This document shows positions 33,748-45,681 of a stretch of 64,000 bases of DNA, one piece after another (within the stretch, counting starts at the first letter, position 1; each line of letters starts with the position of its first letter). A program made the translations under genes and the position numbers. The notes under the pieces were generated by a model, which saw nothing but the letters and a program-made list of their open reading frames with translations, made no database searches and was not told the origin of the DNA. This DNA comes from Blepharisma stoltei (Eukaryota; Ciliophora; Heterotrichea; Heterotrichida; Blepharismidae), in the NCBI GenBank assembly GCA_914767885.1, contig CAJZBQ010000001.1, positions 496,001 to 560,000 on the forward strand, written 5' to 3'.

Positions 33748-35487
33748 ATGAAGATGGACTGACTTAAATTTATTACTTTAGTGGCACTTGCATATGCCTA
33801 CCTCAAAATTCCACTCGTAAAAACAAGTCGTCAATCACTGCCAGTGCCAAACTCTTTTTCGTCTCTGAAATTTTCAACAAATTTATATGGATCCAACACA
33901 ACTAGCTATTTTGAGAATTATTTCAATGTGCAATACAGTGGAATAATTCGTTTAGGCAGCCCACCTGTAGAGTTTAAAGTCATTTTTGACACAGGATCTT
34001 CATGATTATGAGTCCCTTCTATTGAATGCAAGATTATCTGCCACACCTCTTTTAATTATTTCAATACATCAGATAGCTCAACTTATAAGCCGTTGAGGAA
34101 AAAGGTGAAATTGGTGTATGGGAAAGGCTATGCAGAGGGCGAACTAAGCCAGGATAACTTATTAATAGGAGACTTACAGAAATTCAATGTTGTGAATCAG
34201 ACTTTTATATCAGTTTGGACAACAAAGGATTTTCAAGGATTAAATGCTGATGGGATTTTGGGGCTAGGATTTAAAGTTCTATCAAATGGATACAACACAA
34301 TGCTAGACAATCTTCAAGAGCAAGGACACATTGAGAAGAAAATATTTTCTGTATATTTAAGTGACATAATTAAATATGGCACCTAAGCTTAGTCATGGCC
34401 AGGAGGCCATGCAACCTTCATGTACATATTTAATTATATCGGGCAAGGTTTTACCGCACTGGAAATATGCAACTATGCTAGGTAAGCCATTTCTGTTGTG
34501 CTAGAAGCCTAGCATTTGCCCATTTTCTGGTTTTGGTTTTACCTCGAGGAAGAAGATGACTTGGAAGTTAGAAAGGGGTGGCCCAGCAAAGTCCTTTTGA
34601 CCTATCTGGCACTTCACCACCGTGAAATCAGGGGTTACGGCTTGGGCTACAAGTTTCATTTTTGCCGAAAGTCAGCCAAAAACCCATTTTTTTGATTTTC
34701 CGTGCAGCCAACTTCGCCGCTGCAGCCTGAAGCAAGGCCCGGGAACCCATAGTCTGCCCATTCAAAACTGGAGCTAACAAGAAGTAGCAAAGAGGAGATG
34801 GCCGCCTTTCCGGTAATCGGAAGTAGATATTACTTCAAAGTGGATGAATCCCTGGTGGATCCTCGGAAGCCGAGTTAACAAAGTGAGCCCTAATCCCCTA
34901 ATTAATTAAGTAAGTAAGTATATTTAAATGACAATAAGTTCAATAGCGAAATAAAGCCAAATCTTGAATCAGCTATATTAATTGGAGGCTATGATCTTGC
35001 TACCTATTCCTCTGAAGAAAAATTGAAATTTGTTAAAGTGTTTTCTGAAACTGGATTTTGGACCGTCTTTTTATCAAATATCAAAATCAATGAGGTGCTT
35101 ATACCAGCAGTATCATTTTTGGCTGTTATTGATACAGGAACTAGCCTAATAACGGTGCCAAGGCTCGATGTTGATGAAATTAAGCTTAGAATAAGACAAA
35201 GAGGAGAATGCTTTGAGGAGAATGAAGTGCTAATTTGTGATTGTGGAGATAAATTCGATATAAGTGTATACCCTGATATTTCTTTTGAGCTTGGGTCAAA
35301 CCAAAAATGCTTCCTTAGCCCTTATGACTACTTCCTCCAAGTAGGCAATATTTGCCAATTACTATTTTCTCCATCCCCAATAAACAACATTTGGGTGTTA
35401 GGAGATGTTTTTATAAGAAAATATTATACCATTTTTGATGCAGAAAATAGTCAAATAGCCTTTAGCTCTGTCATTAAAACTAATTAA
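33748..35487 (+). CDS. Pepsin-like aspartic protease, split by an R1 element
   Basis: Secreted or lysosomal aspartic protease. ATG 33748 gives a signal peptide (MKMDWLKFITLVALAYA), then a propeptide. The two catalytic motifs are DTGSSWLWVPS and DTGTSLITVP, and the family end motif VLGDVFIRKYYTIFD is present. Two TGA codons (34003, 34009) supply the Trp residues of the first motif. R1 at 34367-34917 splits the chain between SVYLSD and NKFNSEIKPN; the 16-bp duplicated target differs by one base (Ser or Asn codon). Lysosomal or food-vacuole digestion is a likely role. Confidence 0.92.
34367..34917 (+). mobile_element. R1 retroelement-like copy 1 (in pepsin gene)
   Basis: 551 bp, GC-richer than the host gene, flanked by GTATATTTAARTGACA (34351-34366 and 34918-34933). 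The 5' end folds: outer arms 34367-34378 / 34425-34436, inner arms CATGGCC / GGCCATG with loop AGGA. The 3' end has short TAAG units. Shares internal blocks such as GGTGGCCCAGCAAAGTCCTT and CTTGGGCTAC with the copy at 43293. Non-coding; SINE-like. Confidence 0.85.
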
Positions 35488-35519
35488 TGATTTTCTTAAT
35501 TTCAATAAAAATTATAAGT

Positions 35520-38500
35520 CTATTTATCACTTTTGTGGGATATTGATCGCTTAGTAAGGACTTTCTTTGACTCCAATCGATGCAATTTGTGCATAGCTGT
35601 CAATCCCAAATTGTCTTTAGCTTGCTCGTCACTTCCAGCTGCTTTCGCTTTGGTATTGCTTTTTAAGTAGTAACTAAAGAAAGCTTCGGCCATAGTCCTT
35701 GACTCCTTTATAGCTCCAGCAAAGTGTTCAGGGAATAGCAAAAGCACACAAGAAGATATAGCTTCCATAGGCTTACTTACTGGTGCTAGAATAGAAAACT
35801 CAGGCTTGTCTTTTCTAAAGTTCCCAAGCAAAACTATTCCTCCTCTTCTCAAATCAATCATGTTTCCAGGCTTAAAATATTTGATAGTTGAGTTTTTTAT
35901 CATCCTCATCAAATGGTCTTCTTCAACCCCATCAAAGCCAAGAATGCTTGCATTTAACGATATCAGCTCCTCCGAAGCTTCTTTATACAAGTCTTCTATA
36001 AACACATCTCTATTAAGCATTGCTGAGGGAATATGAGCAGCAAAAACCATAGTCAAAGCCGTTGCAGTTGAGGTGTTAATTTTATAGGTAGGCAATAGAT
36101 GCTGGACTCCGACAATATTTCCGATCATAAGTTCTTGGTCTATTCATGATGCTTCTTCATGGACTCTTCCATTAAAAATTAAGTAAGCTCCATCTGCAGC
36201 CTCTCCTTCTTTAAAGAGTAACTGATCTGGCTGATAATGCCTTTCTGTAATCATAGGTAGCAGCTGCTCAATATCAGCGTCTGTTGCTTTTCTAAATCTA
36301 TTTTTCAGTATATCTTTGACTGATGGAACACTAGGGTTTTTTTGGAATGTCAGCTGTTTCATGTTATTGTCAATTGCATCAATTAAATGTTCATATTCTA
36401 TTTCTTTGATAACACCTTGATGGAAGATCTTATTGATGAGCTTTCTTTGAGAAATCAGTAGAGCATGGCAAGCCATACTTGAGGTAACCTCAGCGACAAC
36501 TTCTGGGTAAGAATCAGTGATATTGTCCCTTACAAACTCTTTGCAGAGCTCGATTTGGTCATGGGCTTCATCCATTACATCTTTGAAAATGAGCTCATCT
36601 ATATCAATTTCCATAGTGTCCATCAGTTCTTCAGCTTCATGATGGGCACTAATAAAGGTACTTGCAGCATCATATGTAAGAATTACCAAGTCGTATAATA
36701 AATCTTTGAAGAATTTTCCTATTATAGGAACGCCTGAAAAATAGTTGTAGATAGTCATTAGACGCTTATTGTAGAGCTCTCTTTCAAGCTGTTCCCAATC
36801 TCCCATTCTTGAATCTTCTTTATCTAGAGCTCTATTGCAAGATTCGATTAAAACTAGTGAAGCGTATCCAGAGCATTGTCCAGATTCAAACTCATGCCAA
36901 TAAATTCCTTTAAGTGTGGTAAAGTATCTCCTTCTTGTTTCTTTTACTAAAGCACTCGAGGATAAGCTAAACTTATTCATATATCTTGACAGCAATTCTT
37001 CAGGGTTATCATTCTGATGCTTCCTCAAAATTTTGGCTCCTACATTTGTATTTTTCATAATCTGCACCAATAAATTTTTTGGACCAGCTAATTGCATTAC
37101 TTTGTCCCACCTAACCAAATTAAACTGCTTGTCTGCTCTCATATCTTCTACCTTCTTAGCAGTATGCTGTAATATTGCAGTTGTTACACCTACTAGCATA
37201 TTTTCTTCAACTTCACTAACTTTCCCCATTCCGCAAGTGAACAAAAAAAATTTGACCGCTCACAAAAGGAGTAATTTTTTTTTTAAAATATATATAGCAA
37301 AAATTTAAATAAATCCCAAAAATTCCAAAATTAGAAAGAATTATGTTTGAATGCAAGCTGTTTAAAATTCAACAGAATTAGCTAGAGATTTCATTATATA
37401 GTTATCACTATATATCAAAATATTTTTGGTCACTTACGGATGGGTTTTACCCAAAAAATAGGTTTTTTTGTTATTGTTTGGCTCGCTCACATAGGAGAGA
37501 GAGTAAGGGTTTCCATCCCAAACTTTTTTACTGCAAATTTCATAGCAAAACTGTCAACTATAATGCTTAAGCCTGCTATGCCAATAGTAAAAAATAGCAA
37601 AATAACTTTAAAATGTTCATCCAATTCTTTTTCATTATAAGCAATTAGCGCTAAAGCTGTTGAAATGACACCTTTTAAGCCCGCTAAGGTCATTACAACA
37701 GCTTCTTTTGGAGTTATCCCATATCCAAAGAATTTCAAAAGAGGGTAATGGATCAAGATGACAGCTCCACGGACAAGGTGCATGAAGATAAATAGAGTGA
37801 CTAGCATCACAATGTCTTTGAATTCTAAAGCAGTGTCTTTTACAAAAAACATGCCGAGTAGCATCCCAGCAATAATAAAAACTACAGATTCTACAGATGT
37901 TCCGACAATATTTCAAAAGTTATGCAATGATTTTTCTACCATAGGACTTATAAGCGTTTTCCCATAAGCTGACATATACAGCCCAAAAGTGACCACAGAG
38001 ATACCTCCAGATGCTTCAATTTCAGTCGCATCTGAGGTATAAAACAGCAAATAAGTGGTAACAAAAGTTAGAAGTGTTTCTTGGATTGAGTCATTAACCA
38101 TTCTCCTGATTACCCAGCCCATAGCAATTGCAAAAGCTATTCCCAGTGCAAATCCTGTGCAAGTTAAATTCACAAACTGGATTGCGCTGTGCTTTATGTC
38201 TGTTGTGCCTTTCACACTGCTAACTCCCCCTCTGTGAGCGAACAAAAAAACTTGTTCGATCACGGAGGGGTTAATTTTTTTTTTTAAAAAAAAAAATTAT
38301 ATATATAATTTTAAAGAAATTTTTTTTTCGAAATTTAAAAAAATATCCCACCTCTCGAAAATTGGAAAGCAAATATTAATTTAATTTGTGAAATTTATGT
38401 TTTAAAACGCAATTTGTTTTAAAATTAAACAGAATTAGCTCGAGATTTCATGATACTAGTTATCACTTATATATCAAAATTTTTTCCTATCAAAAATTTT

Positions 38501-39276
38501 TCTTTTAAAAAATAATTGTTCGCTCACGGAGGGTGGGTTTTTGGCAAAAAAAATAGGGATTTTTCTAATGGTTTTTGTTTGCTCACGGAGGGGGGAGTAA
38601 GCATAATATTGAAAATTACCAAAATTGTAGCTTCATTCAGCAAGGTCTCTCCTTCTATAAGCGTTTTAAACCGATTATCTATATGCATATCTTTAATCTG
38701 AGCAACAACAGCTACGTGATCAGTTGCGCTTAAAATGACGCCAATCAAAAGGGCTTCATCCCACAGAAAATCGTATTCGAGGACTATTTTTATAACAAAA
38801 GCTGTAAGAATTGCGGTAAGAATGACCACAGTTGTTGCAAGTGGGAGGATTTGCCAAATTTCCCGTTTAAAAGTATACCAATCAGTGGAAAAGGCTGCTT
38901 CAAATATCAAAGCAGGGAGAATTCCTAGCATAACTAGCTCAGGGCTTAATGAATCAATTCTTGACACAGGATGCTTGAGACCATGAAGTGTACTTCCAAT
39001 GACTCTGAAAAGAGTTCCCACTAATAAAAGAATTGGGGAAACAGGGACCTTGAAATGCTTTTTCAGCTCATAGCTGATTATCATCAAGAGAAGGGCTAAA
39101 AAGGTAAAAAGAATTATATCTGGGACCAAGGTGTCCTCCTCTTCCTCTACCTCTGTCTCAGTCTCACCTCCAGTTTCTCCTCCAGTTTCTCCGCCTGTTT
39201 CTCCTCCAGTTTCTCCACCAGTTTCTCCTCCTGTTTCTCCACCGGTTTCTGGTATTTCTGTTCCTTCTTCGCTCAT
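35520..39276 (-). CDS. Na+/H+ exchanger (SOS1/sperm-NHE-like) with cyclic-nucleotide-binding-like domain, two MITEs inside
   Basis: CPA1-type cation/proton antiporter. N-terminal GGET repeats and an acidic stretch, about 12 membrane helices with FEAAFSTDW, SATDHVAVVAQ and EGETLLNEATILV (transport core), then a long cytosolic region. A cyclic-nucleotide-binding-like fold is near the end (RHYQPDQLLFKEGEAADGAY), followed by a basic tail. Such proteins set internal pH and Na+, some under cyclic-nucleotide control. MITE-A copies at 38221-38600 and 37217-37506; removal gives NIMLSSVKGTTD and FGMETLSEVEEN in frame. ATG 39276; a TTG upstream is ignored. TGA is read as Trp at 36142 and 37911. Confidence 0.87.
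37217..37506 (+). mobile_element. MITE-A copy 7, old and short (IES in exchanger gene)
   Basis: 290 bp, TAA-flanked, strongly diverged and with core deletions, but with recognisable motif remnants (GCAAGTGAACAAAA, GACCGCTCACAAAAGG). Excision keeps the exchanger in frame, so excision does not need an intact motif. Confidence 0.8.
38221..38600 (+). mobile_element. MITE-A copy 8 (IES in exchanger gene)
   Basis: TAA-flanked, forward. Removal restores a transmembrane segment in frame. Confidence 0.92.
39160..39252 (-). repeat. In-frame GGET tetrapeptide repeat
   Basis: Seven tandem GGET units at the N-terminus of the exchanger, encoded by a 12-bp repeat with synonymous third-base changes (TCC/TCT, CCA/CCT). 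Expected to vary in copy number between strains. Confidence 0.9.
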
Positions 39277-40240
39277 TTTATTGTTTAAAGACAAGAAAAA
39301 TTCAAAAGAAATCGATCTTTTAAAGCGAAAGGCTAGATTATTTAAAAATTGGTTCAAAAGTTAAAAAAGATGCGAAATAAATAGTTTTAGAAGTTGGCAG
39401 CTGTTTCATCATTACTCTAAATTTGAATTTTTTTATAGCCTACGAGATTTTTTTACCAATTGATTGTTAGTTATATAGTTGAATATCAATTTATTTTCAA
39501 TTAAAAAAGATTATATTTACAAATAATATTTAATCATTAACGAAATGCTATTCAAAGTTGAAGCTCTTGGGGGATATTTTCATTTTCTACCCTTTTAATT
39601 TGGAACAAAAATCCTGCTCCAATTTAAATAATATTCTTCTTGCACTATCGCTCTATTAAATTAGGTCAAGCTAGTTTTATAAAAGTTTTGCTTCCTATAA
39701 AATTTCCTTTTGAAAAAATTTAAAGTTATGCAACCTAAAAAAGGAAATTTATCTATATTTATCCAAATTAAAAGGATTAGTATAGCCCAGGAGCGATTAT
39801 TGATCGCCTTGGACTATAATAAGGCTCAGAAACTCCCCGAGTTGGTTTTGCAACTCAAGTTGGCAAACCAACTCGGGGGAGTTGACAAATGCCTCGTATA
39901 AAGGGGGGTATTTGTCAACTCCCCGAGTTGGTTTGTCAACTTGAGTTGCAAAACCAACTCAGGGAGTTTCTGAGCCTTATTATAGCCCAAGGCGATCAAT
40001 AATCGCTCCTGGGCTACAAAAAATGCGGAAAATAAATTTTTGCTACATAAAAAATAAAAAGAAGCATGTTTACATGAAATAGCTCAGGCTGATTTTAATT
40101 CAGATTCAAGATTCTTAGATGATTATTGAGATAATTTAATTGAGCAACTCAATTGGTTCGATATGAATTATAAAAAATGTGGTTAAATTTTAATCCAAAT
40201 TGAAATTTAAGTTTAATAACTTATGATAAAGAAATTTAGC
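39277..40240. other. Spacer with a MITE-C relic and a long foldback
   Basis: Holds a short remnant of the MITE-C end around 39596-39632 (AATTTGGAACAAAAATCCTG followed by an inverted piece) and the palindrome at 39783-40016. No genes seen; the ORF across the palindrome is an artefact. Confidence 0.6.
39783..40016. mobile_element. Nearly perfect 234-bp foldback, TAGCCCAGG family
   Basis: Arms of more than 100 bp beginning TAGCCCAGGAGCGATTATTG pair almost fully across a small centre (near ATGCCTCGTATAAAGGGG). Internal smaller palindromes (AACTCAAGTTGG) are present. TA at both ends. The outermost part resembles the tip of the IES at 11175-11368, so the two are one family. Intergenic. Confidence 0.85.
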
Positions 40241-41567
40241 TTATCTAGTTAAGTCTGGGATACCCCAATCGCAGTCAGTTTCAATGCCGAGGTTGTCGCT
40301 GTACATCTTCATTTTGAAGAATCCGTTCTCACCCCAAGCAGTTCCCCAAGAGTTTCTTCCAATCCAGTATTCAGTGCCATCTGGAGCAACTCCCCATCCG
40401 ACTACAGAAATTTCATGATTAATTTGAGGTAAAAGTAACCACTGAGAGTAAATTCCACCAGTGTAAGCTTCAAATTTAGACGTAGCATCAATTCCACATC
40501 CAATAGGCCCATTCTTATAGATATTGCCTATGATTTTTAATATTATTGAGATGGTCACAGCTAGGCACAAAAGGACTTTGATAACGTTTCACTTCTTTTC
40601 GCTAGTCTGCACAAATTTTTCCACTGTATTGCTGCTTCCGATTAGGGCTTGCTCTCACTTCTCAGAAGTTATATTATTATATCACCTTGCTGGCATCAGA
40701 TAGGTCGCCTTCCATAGAAATAGCAAACTATCAAATATCTGATTAGCTTAAGATAAAATGGGCATGGTGAAAGGTCTATTATTGCTCTAGATAAGTTTTC
40801 CTGTTTAGCCAAGAAGCATCTTGTGAACTCTGGGAAAAACCCTTTCCAGCTTCGTGTCCAGTTTCCTCAATAGGAAAAGCCATCCCCAGGATATACTTGG
40901 GCTAATCAGTTAACATACTGCTCCATCCTACACCTATAAAATCTAATAGACGCACATCCTTTCTTCTTCAAGATAACTAATTTTGGCACAATACTAAACA
41001 GGAACTAAGAGTGTGGGTTGAATCTGCAGCACCATTTTATGTATAATTCTTATAGATTTCAGCTTTCATTTTATTAGGCCCAGCGACATTGCCATAGTCT
41101 CCGACGTACCAGAGCTTTTCGTTAGTAACAGCTGAACAGTTGCCTGTTTCTACACCTGCTGGAGGTGCTGGAGGGACGCAGTCCATACTAATTTGAGTTC
41201 CAGAGCAGCTAAACTTTGCAGGGTTTTCTGCTACATATTGTTGGCTGGTATCATCTGGAATTCCATGAGTATGTCCATACTTGTAGACTCCAATTGGATC
41301 ACCTCCATTGCAATTTCCACCTGCATTGCAGTTAATTAGAACTTGAGGGGCTAAGCTGATCTGTGGGAAAGTGTTATTTCTTAAAATTGCAATTCTGTCA
41401 GCTAGTGCAGATGTAGGCCCGTGAGCCCAGCAAGACCCACAATATTGAGGAATATGCTGATTTCTATTCCAGGACAAATAATTTACTCCGCTGACGTTTC
41501 TCCAATCCCAAGCTTTAGGGAGGGTAGCTGCATCAACAGTTTCCCATGATGGTGGGCTGGTAATTAC
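40241..41567 (-). pseudogene. Second cathepsin X domain of copy 1, interrupted
   Basis: Homologous to the second protease domain of the tandem gene at 42867-45203, about 95% alike. Starts at ITSPPSWETVDAATLPKAWD, with CGSCWAHG (Cys), NHEISVVGWG (His) and IGRNSWGTAWGENGF (Asn). An insert at 40523-41045 with a 12-bp duplication splits it; removal joins AEIYKN to GPIGCGIDATS exactly. Between this domain and the domain at 41631 lies AT-rich DNA whose removal does not give a clean frame, so the copy may be expressed only in part or be a pseudogene. Confidence 0.6.
40523..41045 (+). mobile_element. R2-like insert with 12-bp target duplication
   Basis: 523 bp flanked by ATTCTTATAGAT (40511-40522 and 41046-41057). 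Ends in CACCATTTTATGTATA, like the CATTTTATTT end of other R2 copies, but the body is otherwise not clearly alike. Non-coding. Confidence 0.65.
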
Positions 41568-41630
41568 AGTAAAATTTTCTATGAGGGTATTATTATAAAA
41601 TAAATAAAATAATATATAAATAGAAAATGA

Positions 41631-42656
41631 TTAATGAAAAAAATCAGAATAATCTAATTTATTGTACACTCTCTCTCTGCTGATTCTTCTAACTCTTCCA
41701 TATTTTCTTGGTCTTTCAAGAGCTTCTTCAACTTGATTCTGGACATAAGGCTTGACTTCTTCTTTTACAGCAGTTTGAGTGCTATTAAAAACAGCAATAT
41801 TTGGGTCAGGAGTGGCATAGACACAGTCACTTTCAATCCCAATGTTATTAATTCCTTTAACCACTTTGAAAAATCCACCTTCTCCCCAATAAGTTCCCCA
41901 GGAGTTTCTTCCAATCCAATATTGGGTTCCTGTAGGGTCTACACCATATCCTACAATCTCAATTTCATGGTTTAAGTTATTAGCTCCAGTTTTATCCCAG
42001 AAAATTCCTCCTGTATAGTTATGGAACTCAGCAGTGGCATCAATGGCACAGGCAATTGGACCTTGTTGTAAAGCACTCATCATAAGCTGGACATTTTGAG
42101 CTTGGTTAGCAACCGTAACATTTCCAAATGCAGTGACATTGTATTTAAGGTAAGTTGCAGGGACTCCACATCTTCCATTTGGTTGGCAAGTGTAGCATGG
42201 CTGGAAATGGCCGCAGGTTTCACCGTTGGTCCAGCCTCTTGCTTTGTAAACTTGGCAAGTTTCATCTGTAGTGCCGTTAGCATAAATGTAAGCATAAACA
42301 TTGATTGAGTCTCCTCCATCACAAGCTTGATCATTAAAATCGCAGTTTAAGAAAACTTGTGGAGCCAAATTAATATCTGGCCATGAAGCATTTCTTAAAA
42401 TCTTAAATCTGTCTGATAGGGCTGAAGTAGCTGCAAATGCCCAGCATGACCCACAGTATACAGGGATATGCTGATTTCTGGACACGGTTAAATAATTAAC
42501 TCCTGAGATGTTACCCCAGAACAGGTTTGTTGGCATTGCTTCAATTGGTAGGACATCAGCAAAAGGAGTTGCTGCTTCATGGATTTTCTCAGTTTTAAGG
42601 AAAAAAGCTGAAGCTCCTAAGAGCAATAGAGAAATGAGAATGAGAGATTTTCCCAT
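41631..42656 (-). CDS. Cathepsin X/Z-like cysteine protease (copy 1, first domain)
   Basis: Papain-family carboxypeptidase of lysosomes or food vacuoles. Signal peptide (MGKSLILISLLLLGASA), short propeptide, the cathepsin X block NQHIPVYCGSCWAFAA (active Cys), active His in NHEIEIVGYG, Asn in IGRNSWGTYWGEGGF. A C-terminal linker RKYGRVRRISRERV matches the inter-domain linker of the tandem gene. The frame then stops at KLDYSDFFH-TAA within AT-rich sequence. The intact paralogue continues here into a second protease domain. Confidence 0.85.
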   Translation of the reverse strand: MGKSLILISLLLLGASAFFLKTEKIHEAATPFADVLPIEAMPTNLFWGNISGVNYLTVSRNQHIPVYCGSCWAFAATSALSDRFKILRNASWPDINLAPQVFLNCDFNDQACDGGDSINVYAYIYANGTTDETCQVYKARGWTNGETCGHFQPCYTCQPNGRCGVPATYLKYNVTAFGNVTVANQAQNVQLMMSALQQGPIACAIDATAEFHNYTGGIFWDKTGANNLNHEIEIVGYGVDPTGTQYWIGRNSWGTYWGEGGFFKVVKGINNIGIESDCVYATPDPNIAVFNSTQTAVKEEVKPYVQNQVEEALERPRKYGRVRRISRERVYNKLDYSDFFH

Positions 42657-42866
42657 ATTAATTATTTCCTCGCCCAGAAGATGGAAAATATATTTTTGAA
42701 TTGTAGCTAAATAAAAATTTAATTTAAGAGATAATAAATAAGAACTGATTTATTGGAGGAAGTAAAAGAAATATATGGAATATAAAAAAATTTAATTTTA
42801 ATAAAAAATATTTTAAGATAATATGAAAGAGTTTAAAAGAAATTTTATTATCTAATTCAGATTAGC

Positions 42867-45203
42867 TTATCTGGTTAAGTCTGGGATACCCCAATCGCAG
42901 TCAGTTTCAATGCCGAGGTTGTCGCTGTACATCTTCATTTTGAAGAATCCGTTCTCACCCCAAGCAGTTCCCCAAGAGTTTCTTCCAATCCAGTATTCAG
43001 TGCCATCTATAGCAACTCCCCATCCGACTACAGAAATTTCATGATTAATTTGAGGTAAAAGTAACCACTGAGAGTAAATTCCACCAGTGTAAGCTTCAAA
43101 TTTAGACGTAGCATCAATTCCGCATCCAATAGGTCCGTTCTTATAAATTTCAGCTTTCATTTTATTAGGTCCAGCGACGTTACCATAGTCTCCGACGTAC
43201 CAAAGCTTTTCGTTTGTTATAGCTGAGCAAGTGCTGTTATCAAATCCTGTAGGTGGAGGTGGAGGAACGCACGTTTCACTAATTTGAGTTCCTTAATCTT
43301 AATTAACAGACAGGCAGACGACATAATTTAACGCAATCGCCGAGAGTCTCCTAGGAGACTCTACCGCTTTGCGACAGCGCCTATCACTAGAACCAGTAGG
43401 GTCTCCTTCTTGCCTTGCGGCTCCAGTATTGAGTGGGCAGTCTTCGGATTTGTGCACCCTTGCTTGAGGCTGTTAAGAGACAAGAGATGTTCGCCAAAAA
43501 ATGGAATTTTTGGTCGACTATCGGCAAAAAGGGTAAACATGTAGCCCAAGGCGTAACTCCTGGTGTTCACGCTAGTGAAGTGCCCGATTGGTCCTAAGGA
43601 CTTTGCTGGGCCACCCTTTTCCAGCTTCCAAGTATCCCTTTACCTTGAGGCAAAAATCTATTCTGGAAAGCGGTCTTGGTCTAGGCTCTGAAGCATCAAA
43701 AATTGTTTACCTAGTATTGCTGTCCATTTCTGGATAGCAAAACCTTGCCGGATATAATTAAAATATGTGCTCGAAGCTCCATAGCCGGAAGGCTATGGCC
43801 AGGCTAAGACGCCATATTTTAATTATACTAATTTGAGTTCCAGAGCAGCTAAACTTGGCAGGGTTTTCTGCTACATATTGTTGATTGGTATCATCTGGAA
43901 TTCCATGAGTATGTCCATACTTGTAGACTCCAATTGGATCACCTCCATTGCAATTTCCACCTGCATTGCAGTTAATTAGAACTTGAGGAGACAAGCTGAT
44001 CTGTGGGAAAGTGTTGTTTCTTAAAATTGCAATTCTGTCAGCTAGTGCAGATGTAGGCCCGTGAGCCCAGCAAGACCCACAGTACTGAGGAATATGCTGA
44101 TTTCTATTCCAGGACAAATAATTTACTCCGCTGACGTTTCTCCAATCCCAAGCTTTAGGAAGGGTAGCTGCATCAACAGTTTCCCATGATGGTGGGCTAG
44201 TAATCACTTGCTCTCTGCTTATTCTCCTAACTCTTCCAGGATTTCTTCGTTTCTCTATAGCAGCTTCTACTTTCATTTCAACATAAGCCTTGACTTCTTC
44301 TTTTTCTTCTGCCAAAGCTCCACTGCTGCTATTAAATACTTGAATGTTTGGATCTGGATTAGCATAAACACAATAAGTTTCAATATCCAGCATATTCTGT
44401 CCCATAATAATCTGGAAAAATCCACCTTCACCCCAATAAGTTCCCCATGAATTTCTCCCAATCCAATATTTAGTGCCTTGCTGATTTACTCCATATCCTA
44501 CAAGTTCTATGATATGGTTAATATCCCAGTTATCTGTTGGTTCTGTATAGATTCCTCCCGTATAGCTGTGGAACCCATCAGTAGCGTCTATTCCACATGC
44601 AATTGGGCCTTGTTGTAAAGCACTCATCATAAGCTGGACATTTTGAGTAAGGTTGTTTCCTGTGACTTGGCCGTATGAAGTAACGTTATATTTAAGGTAA
44701 GTTGCAGGGACTCCACATCTTCCATTTGGTTGGCAAGTGTAGCATGGCTGGAAATGGCCGCAGGTTTCACCGTTGGTCCAGCCTCTTGCTTTGTAAACTT
44801 GGCAAGTTTCATCTGTGGTGCCGTTAGCGTAGATGTAGGCATAAACGTTGATTGGATCTCCTCCATCACATGCTTGGTCATTTAGATCGCAGTTTAAGAA
44901 TACTTGTGGAGCCAAATTAATATCTGGCCAGGAGGTATTTCTAAGAATTTTGAATCTGTCAGAAAGGGCTGAGGTAGCTGCAAATGCCCAGCATGACCCA
45001 CAGTATAATGGAATATGCTGGTTTCGAGACACGGTCAAGTAGTTAATGCCCGAGTAATTGCCCCAGAACAGATTAGCTGGCATGGCATCTAAAGGCTTGA
45101 CATCTGCGAACTGAATTTGGCCTTCAGGAAGCTTCGAACTTTTAATGAAAAAAGCAGAAGCTCCAAGAAGTAACAGAGAAATGAGAATTAAAGGTCTTCC
45201 CAT
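42867..45203 (-). CDS. Tandem two-domain cathepsin X polyprotein (copy 2), R1 inserted
   Basis: Signal peptide, first protease domain (CGSCWAFAA, NHIIELVGYGV, IGRNSWGTYWGE), a basic linker (EKRRNPGRVRRISREQVITS), then a second complete protease domain (QYCGSCWAHGPTSALADR, NHEISVVGWG, IGRNSWGTAWGENGF). The RR-type linker looks like a processing site that would release two enzymes. R1 at 43293-43826 lies in the second domain; removal between 15-bp duplicates joins FSCSGTQIS to ETCVPPPPPTGF. Both domains keep Cys, His and Asn. Cathepsin X of animals is a single domain. ATG 45203. Confidence 0.87.
43293..43826 (-). mobile_element. R1 retroelement-like copy 2 (in tandem cathepsin gene, reverse)
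   Basis: 534 bp flanked by ACTAATTTGAGTTCC (43278-43292, 43827-43841). Minus orientation. 5' fold: outer arms 43813-43827 / 43753-43767 (15 bp), inner arms CCATAGCC / GGCTATGG with a four-base loop. Contains a 20-bp palindrome at 43343-43362 near its 3' part. 3' end of TTAAG-like units. Confidence 0.87.
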
Positions 45204-45681
45204 ATTGTTTTTAATTCACCAGATGAAAACTTGTGAATAATTTTAAGTTATGGTAGCATTGCCAATAAAAAAATTATTTGTCTAATTTAATCGCCCAAAA
45301 TTTTTATAATTATTCAAATCAATTTACTATTATCATATAAAGTGAGAAGTTTCTAAATATTTTTAAAATGGTGTTTTAAGATCAGAATTATATACGTGAT
45401 AACTATTTTTGCATTGAGAAAGCACAAGTAAAGAAATTTTTCTCATTATTTTTCGTCATTCTAATTTATATTTTTATAAAATTAATTTTCTAAAATTCTA
45501 AACAAGAAAAAAACTAACGAGCTTTTTAATTCTGTTTCCTTTGCTAATTCCTTATGATTTCCCTTAAATTTGTAATTTTATATTTTAAACTTCATATTTA
45601 TCTGAAATTAGCTAATATTCCTATTTTATAGCCATTAGAACTCAAAAAATGCTTAAGTAAATTGGTAGTTTAGAATCTAAA
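45204..45681. other. AT-rich spacer, nothing recognised
   Basis: Divergent promoter space between the cathepsin gene (minus) and the FAR1-type gene (plus). No repeat, RNA or ORF of note. Confidence 0.6.

Noticed and set aside
34381-34920. Possible exon of the pepsin gene with many stops
   Set aside because: GC-rich, repeated at two other loci and flanked by a target duplication, so it is an insert.
39710-39901. ORF of 63 codons across the 39783 palindrome
   Set aside because: Coding potential comes from one arm of the foldback; no family and no independent support.
41568-41630. Clean IES joining the two cathepsin domains of copy 1
   Set aside because: TA-to-TA cuts leave a TAA or shift the frame (RV-stop), so a functional fusion could not be supported.
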